Assembly (NCBI GenBank): GCA_002378975.1
Contig: DFST01000150.1
Coordinates: 9,367 to 21,127, forward strand
Reading direction: 5' to 3'
Origin: Chitinophagaceae bacterium UBA3430
GTDB lineage: Bacteria > Bacteroidota > Bacteroidia > Chitinophagales > Chitinophagaceae
DNA length: 11,761 bases
Shown: one piece after another, positions 5,845 through 11,761 of the stretch
Layout: each line of letters opens with the position of its first letter
Numbering within the stretch: position 1 is the stretch's first letter
Notes under the pieces: generated by a model
What the model was told of the DNA's origin: nothing
The model's database searches: none
Seen by the model: only the letters and a program-made list of their open reading frames with translations
Made by a program: the position numbers and the translations under genes

Positions 5845-6029
5845 TATTTAATATAGTTATGCCAAAAATGGTGGTTTATAAACACAACATTGATCCAATA
5901 CTTTGTAGAAAAACCCCCAAATCATTTGTTTTTTCCCCCGCTCGCTAAAAGGGGCAATTCGTTATTTTCTTTCCATTATTGATTCTGAGTGAGTTGTAAG
6001 TAAAAATCGGGTATTTTTACGTGAAGCCT
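5845..6029. promoter_or_regulatory. Divergent promoter region between cassette B and response regulator C
   Basis: This 185-bp A+T-rich region must hold promoters for both the leftward cassette B and the rightward regulator-methyltransferase pair. It contains the perfect palindrome GTTTATAAAC (5874-5883), the dyad CAAAT-C-ATTTG (5918-5928) and the hairpin-like repeat at 6000-6020. On the minus strand CATTTTTG (5870-5863) is one base off the TAnnTTTG element. On the plus strand TATTTTTA (6012-6019) is also one base off, with a TTG at 5994-5996. None is strong enough to name a start point. Confidence 0.5.
6000..6020 (+). promoter_or_regulatory. Perfect 8-bp-arm inverted repeat just upstream of response regulator C
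   Basis: GTAAAAAT (6000-6007) and ATTTTTAC (6013-6020) are exact reverse complements around a 5-nt CGGGT loop. The repeat ends 9 bp before the preferred ATG at 6030 and touches the alternative GTG at 6021. It could be an operator for autoregulation or a weak mRNA stem. It lacks the T-run of a terminator. Confidence 0.4.
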
Positions 6030-6686
6030 ATGTCTGACAGATTGATCTTATTGGGAATGGCGGACGATCACAAGATCTTCCGGGATGGGTTGCGTGCCGC
6101 CCTAAAGGACAAGCCTTTTTTGCAAGTTGCATGGGAAGTAGAAACGGGGAACGACCTGATGCATAAGTTATCAGTCAAGCTGCCCGATGTATTGTTGATG
6201 GATGCCCGCATTCCGGATGCAGATGGCATAAACGCCATAGCTCGGATCCGGAAGGAATATCAAGAATTGCGCATCATTGTCTTAACCATGTACGACGATC
6301 CGCAGTTGATCAACCGCATGATGGAAATGGGTGCCAATGCCTACCTCACGAAAACCTCCGATCCGGAGGAGATCTGCGAAGCCATCATGACTTGCGTCAA
6401 AGAAGATTTCTACTTCAACGACCTGGTCAATCAAGCGGTGCTCTTGAAACTTCAGCGCAAACGCAAGATCCGGCAGGCCTATCCACAAACCGTTCGGTTT
6501 ACAGAAAAAGAAATGCGCATCCTTCAGTTGATCGCCGACGACAAGACCACCGAAGAAATCGCCGAATCCGTTTTCCTTAGTCCGCGTACCGTCGAAACCA
6601 TCCGCCAACAAATGAAGCTGAAGGCGGGCGTAAAGACCATCGCCGGACTGGTCATGTACGCCACCCGCAATAAGCTCCTCGAATGA
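6030..6686 (+). CDS. NarL/FixJ-type response regulator C (no adjacent kinase on its strand)
   Basis: Counting from ATG at 6030, this is a 218-residue regulator; a GTG at 6021 would add three residues. The ATG is preferred because MSDRLILLGMADDH gives the usual short lead-in to the receiver. Receiver (about 4-120): D12 and D13, phospho-acceptor D58 in LLMDARIPDADG, T86, K108. LuxR-type domain (about 155-218): FTEKEMRILQLI, LSPRTVETIRQQM and the ending VKTIAGLVMYATRNKLLE. The stretch EDFYFNDLVNQAVLLKL closely resembles EFHFNDITNKALLSGL in regulator D, marking them as close paralogues. It is divergent from cassette B and overlaps the downstream methyltransferase gene by ATGA. No kinase lies in its own operon, so it may be served by kinase A, kinase B or a distant kinase. 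That choice cannot be made from sequence. Confidence 0.95.
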   Translation: MSDRLILLGMADDHKIFRDGLRAALKDKPFLQVAWEVETGNDLMHKLSVKLPDVLLMDARIPDADGINAIARIRKEYQELRIIVLTMYDDPQLINRMMEMGANAYLTKTSDPEEICEAIMTCVKEDFYFNDLVNQAVLLKLQRKRKIRQAYPQTVRFTEKEMRILQLIADDKTTEEIAESVFLSPRTVETIRQQMKLKAGVKTIAGLVMYATRNKLLE

Positions 6687-7435
6687 GCGCCAACCCCAAC
6701 CACCACTATTTCGACGGATTCTATCAACTGATCTGGCAACAGATCATTCCACCAGCCCTCACGCAAAAGGAAGTGGAGCATATCCTAGCGCATTTTCAAT
6801 TGAATGCGACTACGCCGGTGCTCGATCTGATGTGTGGTTATGGTCGACATGCTCTGGCGCTAGCCACTCAAGGCATTCCGGTAACGGCAATCGATAATCA
6901 ACCCAGCTACATCGACCAAATTGAGACGCAAGCCACCGAGCAAAATCTTCCGCTAACTGCGATCTGCTCCAACGCCTTAGACTGGAACCCGATTCCTCAA
7001 CATCAACTCGCCCTTTGTATGGGCAACAGTTTGAATTTCTTCTCTCCAGCCGAGCTGCCTGTTTTCTTGCAAAAAGTTTCGGCAAGTCTATTGCCCGGCG
7101 GCTATTTTTGGATCAACAGTTGGTCCATTTCGGAGATCGCCTTGCAAGACCCGCTGGATGGCGAAACACTGACCACCCAATTGGGTGACTTCTCACATAC
7201 CAACACCTTTCACTTGAAAACCGATCCGTTGCGCATCGAGATCGAAAGTCGGATCGAAGACGCAAAAGGAAACAGGGAAGAAAAGCTGGCCATCGACTAT
7301 CTGTACTCGATTCCGGTTTTGTCCGACGCGCTGAAGCAGGCCGGACTCGACCTGCTCGTGGCCGAGAGTATTCCCGGTAAACGATCGTTTGAAAAAGGCG
7401 ATCCCCGTGTTTATATACTTAGTCAAAAACCATAA
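6683..7435 (+). CDS. Class I SAM-dependent methyltransferase
   Basis: This 250-residue cytoplasmic protein has a Rossmann-type methyltransferase core. Motif I is PVLDLMCGYGRHALALA (45-61) with the glycine-rich SAM loop. D71 in TAIDNQ is the acidic residue expected to contact the SAM ribose. A motif resembling SNALDW (96-101) follows, then ALCMGNSLNFF (110-120) and the LLPGGYFWINSW strand (136-147). An N-terminal YFDGFYQLIWQQ segment is typical of small-molecule methyltransferases of this type. The substrate cannot be deduced. It overlaps the preceding response regulator by four bases (ATGA), so it is cotranscribed and probably translationally coupled with it, an uncommon pairing that may reflect simple proximity. 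No membrane segment or extra domain is present. An A+T-only hairpin follows the stop. Confidence 0.9.
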   Translation: MSANPNHHYFDGFYQLIWQQIIPPALTQKEVEHILAHFQLNATTPVLDLMCGYGRHALALATQGIPVTAIDNQPSYIDQIETQATEQNLPLTAICSNALDWNPIPQHQLALCMGNSLNFFSPAELPVFLQKVSASLLPGGYFWINSWSISEIALQDPLDGETLTTQLGDFSHTNTFHLKTDPLRIEIESRIEDAKGNREEKLAIDYLYSIPVLSDALKQAGLDLLVAESIPGKRSFEKGDPRVYILSQKP

Positions 7436-7467
7436 ATAAATATAGCTGTATATACTTATTTATTTTT
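7432..7467 (+). terminator. Possible weak A+T-rich hairpin after the methyltransferase gene
   Basis: ATAAATAAATATA (7432-7444) can pair with TATATACTTATTTAT (7449-7463) around a GCTG loop, giving 13 A-U pairs with a 2-nt bulge, followed by TTTT. It overlaps the TAA stop. The stem has no G-C pairs, so termination would be inefficient. The perfect 8-bp palindrome GTATATAC lies at 7448-7455 and could instead be a binding site. Confidence 0.3.
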
Positions 7468-7489
7468 CAATTCTTGGCCAAAATCAAGC

Positions 7490-7517
7490 TTGAATCCGCA
7501 TTTTTATTGTAGTTTTC
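7490..7517 (+). promoter_or_regulatory. Candidate promoter of response regulator D
   Basis: TTG at 7490-7492 and TAGTTTTC at 7510-7517 are 17 bp apart, close to the Bacteroidota arrangement of TTG and TAnnTTTG with one mismatch in the last base. Transcription would start near 7523-7525, leaving a leader of about 33-35 nt before the ATG at 7558. The rest of the 122-bp gap shows no coding potential. Confidence 0.35.
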
Positions 7518-7557
7518 CGATACGTGGGCCATCTCAGGGTTCACCCATCCACCAATC

Positions 7558-8226
7558 ATGAAAAACGACGGACCCATCAAAGTCGCAATTGCCGACGACC
7601 ACGCACTGTTCCGGACTGGAATCAAGACCGCCTTACAGATCCGCAAAGACATCCAAATGGTTGCTGAGGCCGAAAACGGCATGCAGCTCTTGAATCTGCT
7701 CAAACACATCCAGCCGGATGTGATCTTGTTGGATATTCAGATGCCGGTGATGGACGGATTAACGGCCCTGCCCGAGATCAAGAAATTATATCCCGGTGTG
7801 AAAGTCATCATGCTTTCGTTTTTGAACGATCATTCTGTCATCTCAAAAATGATGGAACTCGGAGCCAACTCTTACATCACCAAGGAATCCGGCGCCGATC
7901 TAATCTACGAAGCGATCCGCGGTGTATACGAAAATGAGTTTCACTTCAACGACATCACGAACAAGGCGTTGCTCAGCGGACTGAAGAATAAACGCACCGT
8001 GGAAGCAGCTACGCCACCGGATGTACAACTCAGCGAGAAAGAAGTGACCATTCTCAAACTCATGTGCGAGGAGAAAAGTACCAAGGAGATCGCCGACATG
8101 GTCGATCTGAGTCCGCGTACGGTCGAAGCCATTCGCGACAAACTCAAGACCAAGACCGGTGCCAAATCCATGGCCGGTCTCATCATGTATGCCGTAAAAG
8201 CCGGTATCGTGGAGCAACCGGATTGA
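7558..8226 (+). CDS. NarL/FixJ-type response regulator D, single-gene unit
   Basis: This 222-residue regulator has a receiver domain (about 7-125) and a LuxR-type helix-turn-helix (about 156-218). Key receiver residues are D13 and D14, phospho-acceptor D59 in ILLDIQMPVMDG, K109, and S87 instead of the more common threonine at the switch position; serine is an accepted substitute. The DNA-binding part includes LSEKEVTILKLMCEEKSTKEIADM and the recognition helix LSPRTVEAIRDKLKTKTG, then AGLIMYAVKAGIVE. It is flanked by a probable promoter upstream and a clear intrinsic terminator downstream, so it is likely transcribed alone. No kinase is adjacent. It is the closest relative of regulator C in this window and may have arisen by local duplication (inference). 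Its kinase, signal and targets are unknown. Confidence 0.96.
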   Translation: MKNDGPIKVAIADDHALFRTGIKTALQIRKDIQMVAEAENGMQLLNLLKHIQPDVILLDIQMPVMDGLTALPEIKKLYPGVKVIMLSFLNDHSVISKMMELGANSYITKESGADLIYEAIRGVYENEFHFNDITNKALLSGLKNKRTVEAATPPDVQLSEKEVTILKLMCEEKSTKEIADMVDLSPRTVEAIRDKLKTKTGAKSMAGLIMYAVKAGIVEQPD

Positions 8227-8248
8227 TTGATCTAATTTGAATTCATCA

Positions 8249-8276
8249 GCCATTTCCGATGGGAAGTGGCTTTTTT
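8249..8276 (+). terminator. Intrinsic terminator of response regulator D
   Basis: GCCATTTCC (8249-8257) and GGAAGTGGC (8262-8270) form a 9-bp stem with one U-G pair around a GATG loop, followed directly by TTTTTT (8271-8276). This is a textbook rho-independent terminator 22 bp after the regulator stop. It also decides the start of the next gene, because an in-frame ATG at 8259 lies in its loop. Confidence 0.85.
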
Positions 8277-8285
8277 ATCGCCCTT

Positions 8286-9119
8286 ATGCACGCCCTATTT
8301 AACGGACAATGGATCATCGACGAGGCAGCAGCCCTTCCGGTTGATAACCGAAGTTTTCGGTACGGCGCCGGTCTTTTCGAAACAATCCGGTTTGTAGGAG
8401 AATCCGCTCCGCTCTGGGAACAACACATGCGGCGTCTCTTGAATTCCTGTAAACAATTGAGTTGGAACCTGCCGGCCTTGTTCACCACCGATCGCTTGCG
8501 CGATGACGTAATACGCGTTATCCGTAAAAACAAACTCAACGGATCTATACGCGTACGCATTACAGCCAGTCAGGGTCAGGGCGGACTTTTCGATGGAGAT
8601 GGAAAACTGTCTTTTTTGATCGAGGCTTGGACACTCGATCCGGGTCGTCAAATTTTCAACACCAATGGATGGGTGATCGGTTGTTATGAGGCAGCGCGCA
8701 AAAGCACCGACTCGCTTTCTCGACTTAAATCAACCAGTGCCCTGATCTATGCACAAGCCGCTGCGCATGCTAAAGCGGAAAAATGGAACGACGCGCTGAC
8801 GCTCAATACACAGGGAAACATAGCCGACAGCTGCATCGCCAACTTGTTCTTGGTGCGAGAAGGTCGGATCATCACCACCGATCCGGATCAAGGCGATGTA
8901 GAAGGCGTAATGCAATCCTGGTTGCTCGAACAACTCCAGTCTGATTTTTCGATCGAGCGCCGGGCCATTCATCCCGACGAATTGCTCGGAGCCGAAGAAG
9001 TTTTCTTAACCAATGCCTTGTTTGGCATCCGCTGGGTGGGGCGTTATGCCGATCGGCTCTACACGAATCAATTGTCGGAGCGTTTCTATCGCAAGTACAT
9101 ACGAACTATTTTCCCCTAG
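8286..9119 (+). CDS. pabC: Class IV PLP-dependent enzyme, probable 4-amino-4-deoxychorismate lyase
   Basis: From ATG 8286 this is a 277-residue fold-type IV PLP protein, the usual size. The earlier in-frame ATG at 8259 is in the terminator loop and is rejected. Early motifs are PVDNRSFRYGAGLFETIRF (about 19-37). The Schiff-base lysine is K148 in SRLKSTSALIYAQAA. The cofactor-binding stretch TQGNIADSCIANLFLV (175-190) is followed by a GVMQSWLLEQL segment and TNALFGIRWVGR. The SCIANLF and TNAL features favour aminodeoxychorismate lyase, which makes p-aminobenzoate for folate, over branched-chain or D-amino-acid transaminases, but the family is hard to split by eye. At the position where the glutamate that contacts the PLP ring nitrogen is normal, this protein has D181. 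The photolyase gene follows after 15 bp, so both probably share a transcript. No pabA or pabB is in view. Confidence 0.8.
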   Translation: MHALFNGQWIIDEAAALPVDNRSFRYGAGLFETIRFVGESAPLWEQHMRRLLNSCKQLSWNLPALFTTDRLRDDVIRVIRKNKLNGSIRVRITASQGQGGLFDGDGKLSFLIEAWTLDPGRQIFNTNGWVIGCYEAARKSTDSLSRLKSTSALIYAQAAAHAKAEKWNDALTLNTQGNIADSCIANLFLVREGRIITTDPDQGDVEGVMQSWLLEQLQSDFSIERRAIHPDELLGAEEVFLTNALFGIRWVGRYADRLYTNQLSERFYRKYIRTIFP

Positions 9120-9134
9120 ACTTGTTTTCAAAAA

Positions 9135-10439
9135 ATGGCTACCCCGATCTCTCTTTTTTGGTTTCGGCGCGATCTAAGGTTGCACGACAATGCCGGCCTG
9201 TTGGCTGCCTTGCAATCGGGCCATCCCGTTCAACCCATCTTCATTTTTGATACCGAGATACTCGATGAGTTGATCGATCGAGCTGATGCGCGGGTTCAAT
9301 TCATTCACGAATCGCTGCAGCGCATCCAAGAAGTATTGGCAGAACTGGGCGCTACGCTGGATGTACGAATCGGGAAGCCGATCGAAGTCTTTCAGGAGTT
9401 GACCCAGGAGTATCCGACACGAGCGGTATATACCAACGAGGATTATGAACCCTATGCGCGCATGCGCGATCAACAGGTTGGTGATTGGCTTAAGTCGAAA
9501 GGAATTTCTTTTCATTCCTACAAGGATCAAGTAGTCTTCGCCAAAGACGAAGTATTGAAGGACGACGGCAAACCGTACACTGTTTTCACGCCCTATTCAC
9601 GCAAATGGCGAGCTCGGTTGCAGGTCGATCCCATTCGATCACATCCTTCGGAAAAGTACATGGATCGGTTTCATCGAACGGCGCTTCGTGTATTGCCGAC
9701 TTTGAAAAAAATGGGTTTTGAGAAAAGTCTGATCGAATTTCCAACGAATGCCTGGGATCCTGCGTTGATCAAACGGTATGCGCAACAGCGTGATTTACCC
9801 GGGGTGGCAGGCACGAGTCGATTGGGTGTGCATTTGCGTTTCGGCACGATATCGGTGCGCGAGTTGGCCAAACAAGCGGCCTCCTGGAGTGATTCATTTG
9901 TGAACGAACTCATCTGGCGCGATTTTTATCACACGATCCTCTGGCATTTTCCTAAGGTGGTGCATCAGTCGTTCAAGCCGGAGTACGATTCCATTGCTTG
10001 GAGAAATAACAATACTGAATTCGAGGCTTGGTGTACGGGGCAGACTGGTTATCCGATCGTGGATGCCGGCATGCGGGAGTTGAATGCAACGGGCTTCATG
10101 CACAACCGCGTGCGCATGATCGTTGCCAGTTTTTTGACCAAGCACTTGCTGATCGATTGGCGATGGGGCGAAGCATATTTTGCACAGAAGTTATTGGACT
10201 TCGATTTGGCTGCCAACAATGGCGGTTGGCAATGGGCGGCCGGTAGTGGATGCGATGCGGCGCCTTATTTCCGGGTATTCAATCCGTATTTGCAAACTCA
10301 AAAATTCGATCCGGAGTTGAAATATGTTCGGAAGTGGGTGCCGGAGTTTGAGGAGTTCGGTTATCCCAAGCCGATCGTAGTGCATGAAGAAGCACGCAAA
10401 CGTTGTTTGGAGACTTATGCAGCGACTTTAAAAAAATGA
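9135..10439 (+). CDS. phrB: Deoxyribodipyrimidine photolyase, class I (cryptochrome/photolyase family)
   Basis: This 434-residue flavoprotein should repair UV-induced cyclobutane pyrimidine dimers with blue light. An N-terminal antenna-binding alpha/beta domain begins FWFRRDLRLHDNAGL (8-22). The C-terminal FAD domain includes TSRLGVHLRFGTIS (227-240), NELIWRDFY (257-265, with E258 and W261 at the lesion site), GQTGYPIVDAGMRELNATG (302-320), HNRVRM, and DLAANNGGWQWAAGSG (357-372). The electron-transfer tryptophan triad is intact, W289, W342 and W365, with the same 53- and 23-residue spacings as W306, W359 and W382 of the E. coli enzyme. N361 matches the asparagine near FAD N5 that is typical of photolyases rather than plant cryptochromes. 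It is slightly shorter than the E. coli protein. A cryptochrome role cannot be fully excluded. The last 12 bp overlap the end of convergent mqnD. Confidence 0.95.
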   Translation: MATPISLFWFRRDLRLHDNAGLLAALQSGHPVQPIFIFDTEILDELIDRADARVQFIHESLQRIQEVLAELGATLDVRIGKPIEVFQELTQEYPTRAVYTNEDYEPYARMRDQQVGDWLKSKGISFHSYKDQVVFAKDEVLKDDGKPYTVFTPYSRKWRARLQVDPIRSHPSEKYMDRFHRTALRVLPTLKKMGFEKSLIEFPTNAWDPALIKRYAQQRDLPGVAGTSRLGVHLRFGTISVRELAKQAASWSDSFVNELIWRDFYHTILWHFPKVVHQSFKPEYDSIAWRNNNTEFEAWCTGQTGYPIVDAGMRELNATGFMHNRVRMIVASFLTKHLLIDWRWGEAYFAQKLLDFDLAANNGGWQWAAGSGCDAAPYFRVFNPYLQTQKFDPELKYVRKWVPEFEEFGYPKPIVVHEEARKRCLETYAATLKK

Positions 10440-11261
10440 GGGGCGGTCGGTCGAGTGTATCCCTTCGATCTCTTTGTAAATGTTGAATAGCGTTTCGATC
10501 GCTTCCAGATCGGACGTGGTGAGGGTCATCGTGTGTTCGTTCACATAGAGATCAATGTGTTGACGCATCACGGAAGATTCCATGGTTTGTGCGTGTTCGA
10601 TCACATAATCGGAAATGGCAGGAAGTTTTTGTTGTGCCTCATTCAAGCTTAATTGGATGGCGGTGGTGATGGCTGCAGCGGCTTCCTCTCCCCAGGATCG
10701 TTTCATAGCGATGCATCCGAGTGGAATGGCACAGCCGGTCTTTTCTTCCCAATGGGCACCCAGGTCTTTGACCAGGTGGAGTCCGCGTTTGGCATAGGTG
10801 AAGCGGTTCTCGTGTATGATCACGCCCAGGTCGGCTTCGCCGTTCAGCACCGCGTCTTCGATATCAGAGAAGACCCGATAGTATCGCTGTGTTATTTCGG
10901 GAAAAGCGTAGGTGAATAAAAGGTTGGCAGTGGTCATTCGTCCGGGCAATAGCACGGTTTTACTCATCAGTTCCGGATCGTTTGCTTGGATGGGTTCTCG
11001 GGAGATGAGTAGGGGCCCCACGCCCAGTCCCAGGGCCGATCCGGCACGCAGCAGTCGGTATTGGTCGAGATTTCTGAATAACGCCGGGAAACTGAGTTTG
11101 GTGACGTCGAGTTTGGATTCGTTGGCCCAGGTGTTGAGTGTTTCCACATCGGCCAGATGCGTTTCGGCGGGTCGATCTGCATCGGAAACATTTCCGTTCA
11201 CCCACGCATCGAAGATGAATGTATCGTTGGGGCAAGGGGAGAAGCCGAGGGAGAGGTTCAT
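10428..11261 (-). CDS. mqnD: 1,4-dihydroxy-6-naphthoate synthase of the futalosine menaquinone pathway
   Basis: MqnD converts cyclic de-hypoxanthine futalosine to 1,4-dihydroxy-6-naphthoate, a late step of the alternative menaquinone route. The 277-residue length is standard. The protein opens with the family's FSPCPNDTFIFDAW signature (7-20). It continues with DVTKLSFPALFRN (52-64), a GSALGLGVGPLLIS loop (74-87), LLPGRMTTANLL (104-115), and LGVIIHENRFTY (145-156), where H150 is the likely catalytic histidine. The fold is that of a periplasmic-binding-protein-like enzyme, but no signal peptide is present, so it is cytoplasmic. The ATG at 11261 overlaps the mqnB stop as ATGA, giving an mqnB-mqnD operon. 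Its presence implies the cell makes menaquinone without the classical MenFDHCEB route. The 3' end overlaps phrB by 12 bp on the opposite strand, with no terminator between them. Confidence 0.95.
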   Translation of the reverse strand: MNLSLGFSPCPNDTFIFDAWVNGNVSDADRPAETHLADVETLNTWANESKLDVTKLSFPALFRNLDQYRLLRAGSALGLGVGPLLISREPIQANDPELMSKTVLLPGRMTTANLLFTYAFPEITQRYYRVFSDIEDAVLNGEADLGVIIHENRFTYAKRGLHLVKDLGAHWEEKTGCAIPLGCIAMKRSWGEEAAAAITTAIQLSLNEAQQKLPAISDYVIEHAQTMESSVMRQHIDLYVNEHTMTLTTSDLEAIETLFNIYKEIEGIHSTDRPSFF

Positions 11262-11761
11262 AAGTTAATCAACAGCCGAAACAATTCAAGGTTCAGGTTC
11301 ACGACGGAGGTTTTCATGTCCCATCGTTTTTTATTTCGATCGGCGATGTAGTTGCTGAAGCTGCGCAGTTGGATGAATTCGATCTGCTCGCGCAGGGCTA
11401 CGTAGTGCAGGGCGGCTCCTTCCATCGATTCTACAACTGGGCTGAAGGTGGTTTCGTAGAATTTGCATTTCTTTTTATCGGTCGTGATCTCGTTGACGGA
11501 AATGCCGCGGACTTTTTTCAGTTTGGACTTTTTCAGGACGGCACTTTGGTTCACGAGCCAGCCTTTTCGGTAGGGGAATTGATCTTGGGGTACGAGCTTT
11601 AGGTCGAACAGTGTTTTTAATTGATTCAATTCGATCACACTTTGGTCGGCGATGGCTTCTTGCTTGACCACCACCACTTCGCCCAAGGGGCGGGTTCGAT
11701 CAAAGCATCCGCCTACGCCGGCTTGAATGATCAAGTCGGGTTTGCGCGACTGGATCTGTTT
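11258..11761 (-). CDS. mqnB: Futalosine hydrolase, C-terminal 167 residues (partial)
   Basis: The reading frame is open to the right edge, so the true start lies outside the window; the visible part begins KQIQSRKPDLIIQAGVGGCF. Futalosine hydrolase removes hypoxanthine from futalosine to give dehypoxanthine futalosine, the second dedicated step of the pathway that MqnD later continues. It belongs to the nucleoside-phosphorylase/MTA-nucleosidase fold. The visible part shows the DLIIQAGVGGCF strand and glycine-rich turn, and the purine- and ribose-binding segment PVVESMEGAALHYVAL with its conserved methionine-glutamate. The segment FIQLRSFSNYIADRNKKRWD follows, where related nucleosidases hold the catalytic acid region. 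The stop overlaps the mqnD start as ATGA, supporting coupled translation. Another nucleosidase of this fold would look similar, but the neighbouring mqnD makes futalosine hydrolase the best call. Confidence 0.88.
   Translation of the reverse strand, partial: KQIQSRKPDLIIQAGVGGCFDRTRPLGEVVVVKQEAIADQSVIELNQLKTLFDLKLVPQDQFPYRKGWLVNQSAVLKKSKLKKVRGISVNEITTDKKKCKFYETTFSPVVESMEGAALHYVALREQIEFIQLRSFSNYIADRNKKRWDMKTSVVNLNLELFRLLINL

Noticed and set aside
8259..8285. Upstream ATG giving a nine-residue longer PabC-like protein
   Set aside because: This ATG sits in the loop of the intrinsic terminator of response regulator D, and homologous enzymes begin close to the MHALFNG start at 8286.
1..11761. CRISPR array, insertion sequence or prophage genes
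   Set aside because: No regularly spaced direct repeats, transposase or phage motifs were found on either strand; the repeats seen are short and regulatory in character.

Overview
The window is from a bacterium of the phylum Bacteroidota, probably a Chitinophagia/Saprospiria-type lineage (inference). The supporting signs are adjacent futalosine-pathway menaquinone genes (mqnB-mqnD), separate scoA/scoB CoA-transferase subunits, start codons without clear Shine-Dalgarno sequences, a promoter-like TAnnTTTG element, and an unusual density of NarL-type response regulators whose C-termini share an 'AGL-x-MYA'-like ending. Base composition is mixed: metabolic genes look close to 50% GC, while the membrane-protein genes and intergenic stretches are clearly A+T-rich.

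Layout, left to right. (1) 1-836, plus strand: the 3' end of scoA and complete scoB, encoding a 3-oxoacid CoA-transferase. (2) 839-3048, minus strand: cassette A, read leftwards as multi-pass membrane protein, short histidine kinase, NarL-type response regulator. (3) 3049-3711: 663 bp without a convincing gene. It holds a 16-bp palindrome containing a consensus DnaA box, two GTAT-N2-ATAC dyads 32 bp apart, and a few very short reading frames. (4) 3712-5844, minus strand: cassette B, with the same three-gene order as cassette A and overlapping genes. (5) 5845-6029: a divergent promoter region. (6) 6030-7435, plus strand: a third response regulator overlapping a SAM-dependent methyltransferase gene by ATGA. 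(7) 7558-8226, plus strand: a fourth response regulator, standing alone and closed by a good intrinsic terminator. (8) 8286-10439, plus strand: a class IV PLP enzyme resembling aminodeoxychorismate lyase, then a class I DNA photolyase. (9) 10428-11761, minus strand: mqnD and the 3' part of mqnB, converging on the photolyase gene.

The most notable content is the signalling block at 839-8226. It carries four paralogous NarL-type regulators and two kinases. Each kinase has one membrane anchor and no visible sensor domain, and each lies directly downstream of a predicted ~230-residue multi-pass membrane protein with a shared [DE]-P-x-F-W-x3-G-x-L-x-Y motif. The simplest reading is that the membrane protein supplies the input for the kinase, giving a duplicated three-part signalling unit, with two further regulators nearby that may receive phosphate from these or distant kinases. 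This functional reading is inference; gene order, motifs and overlaps are seen directly.
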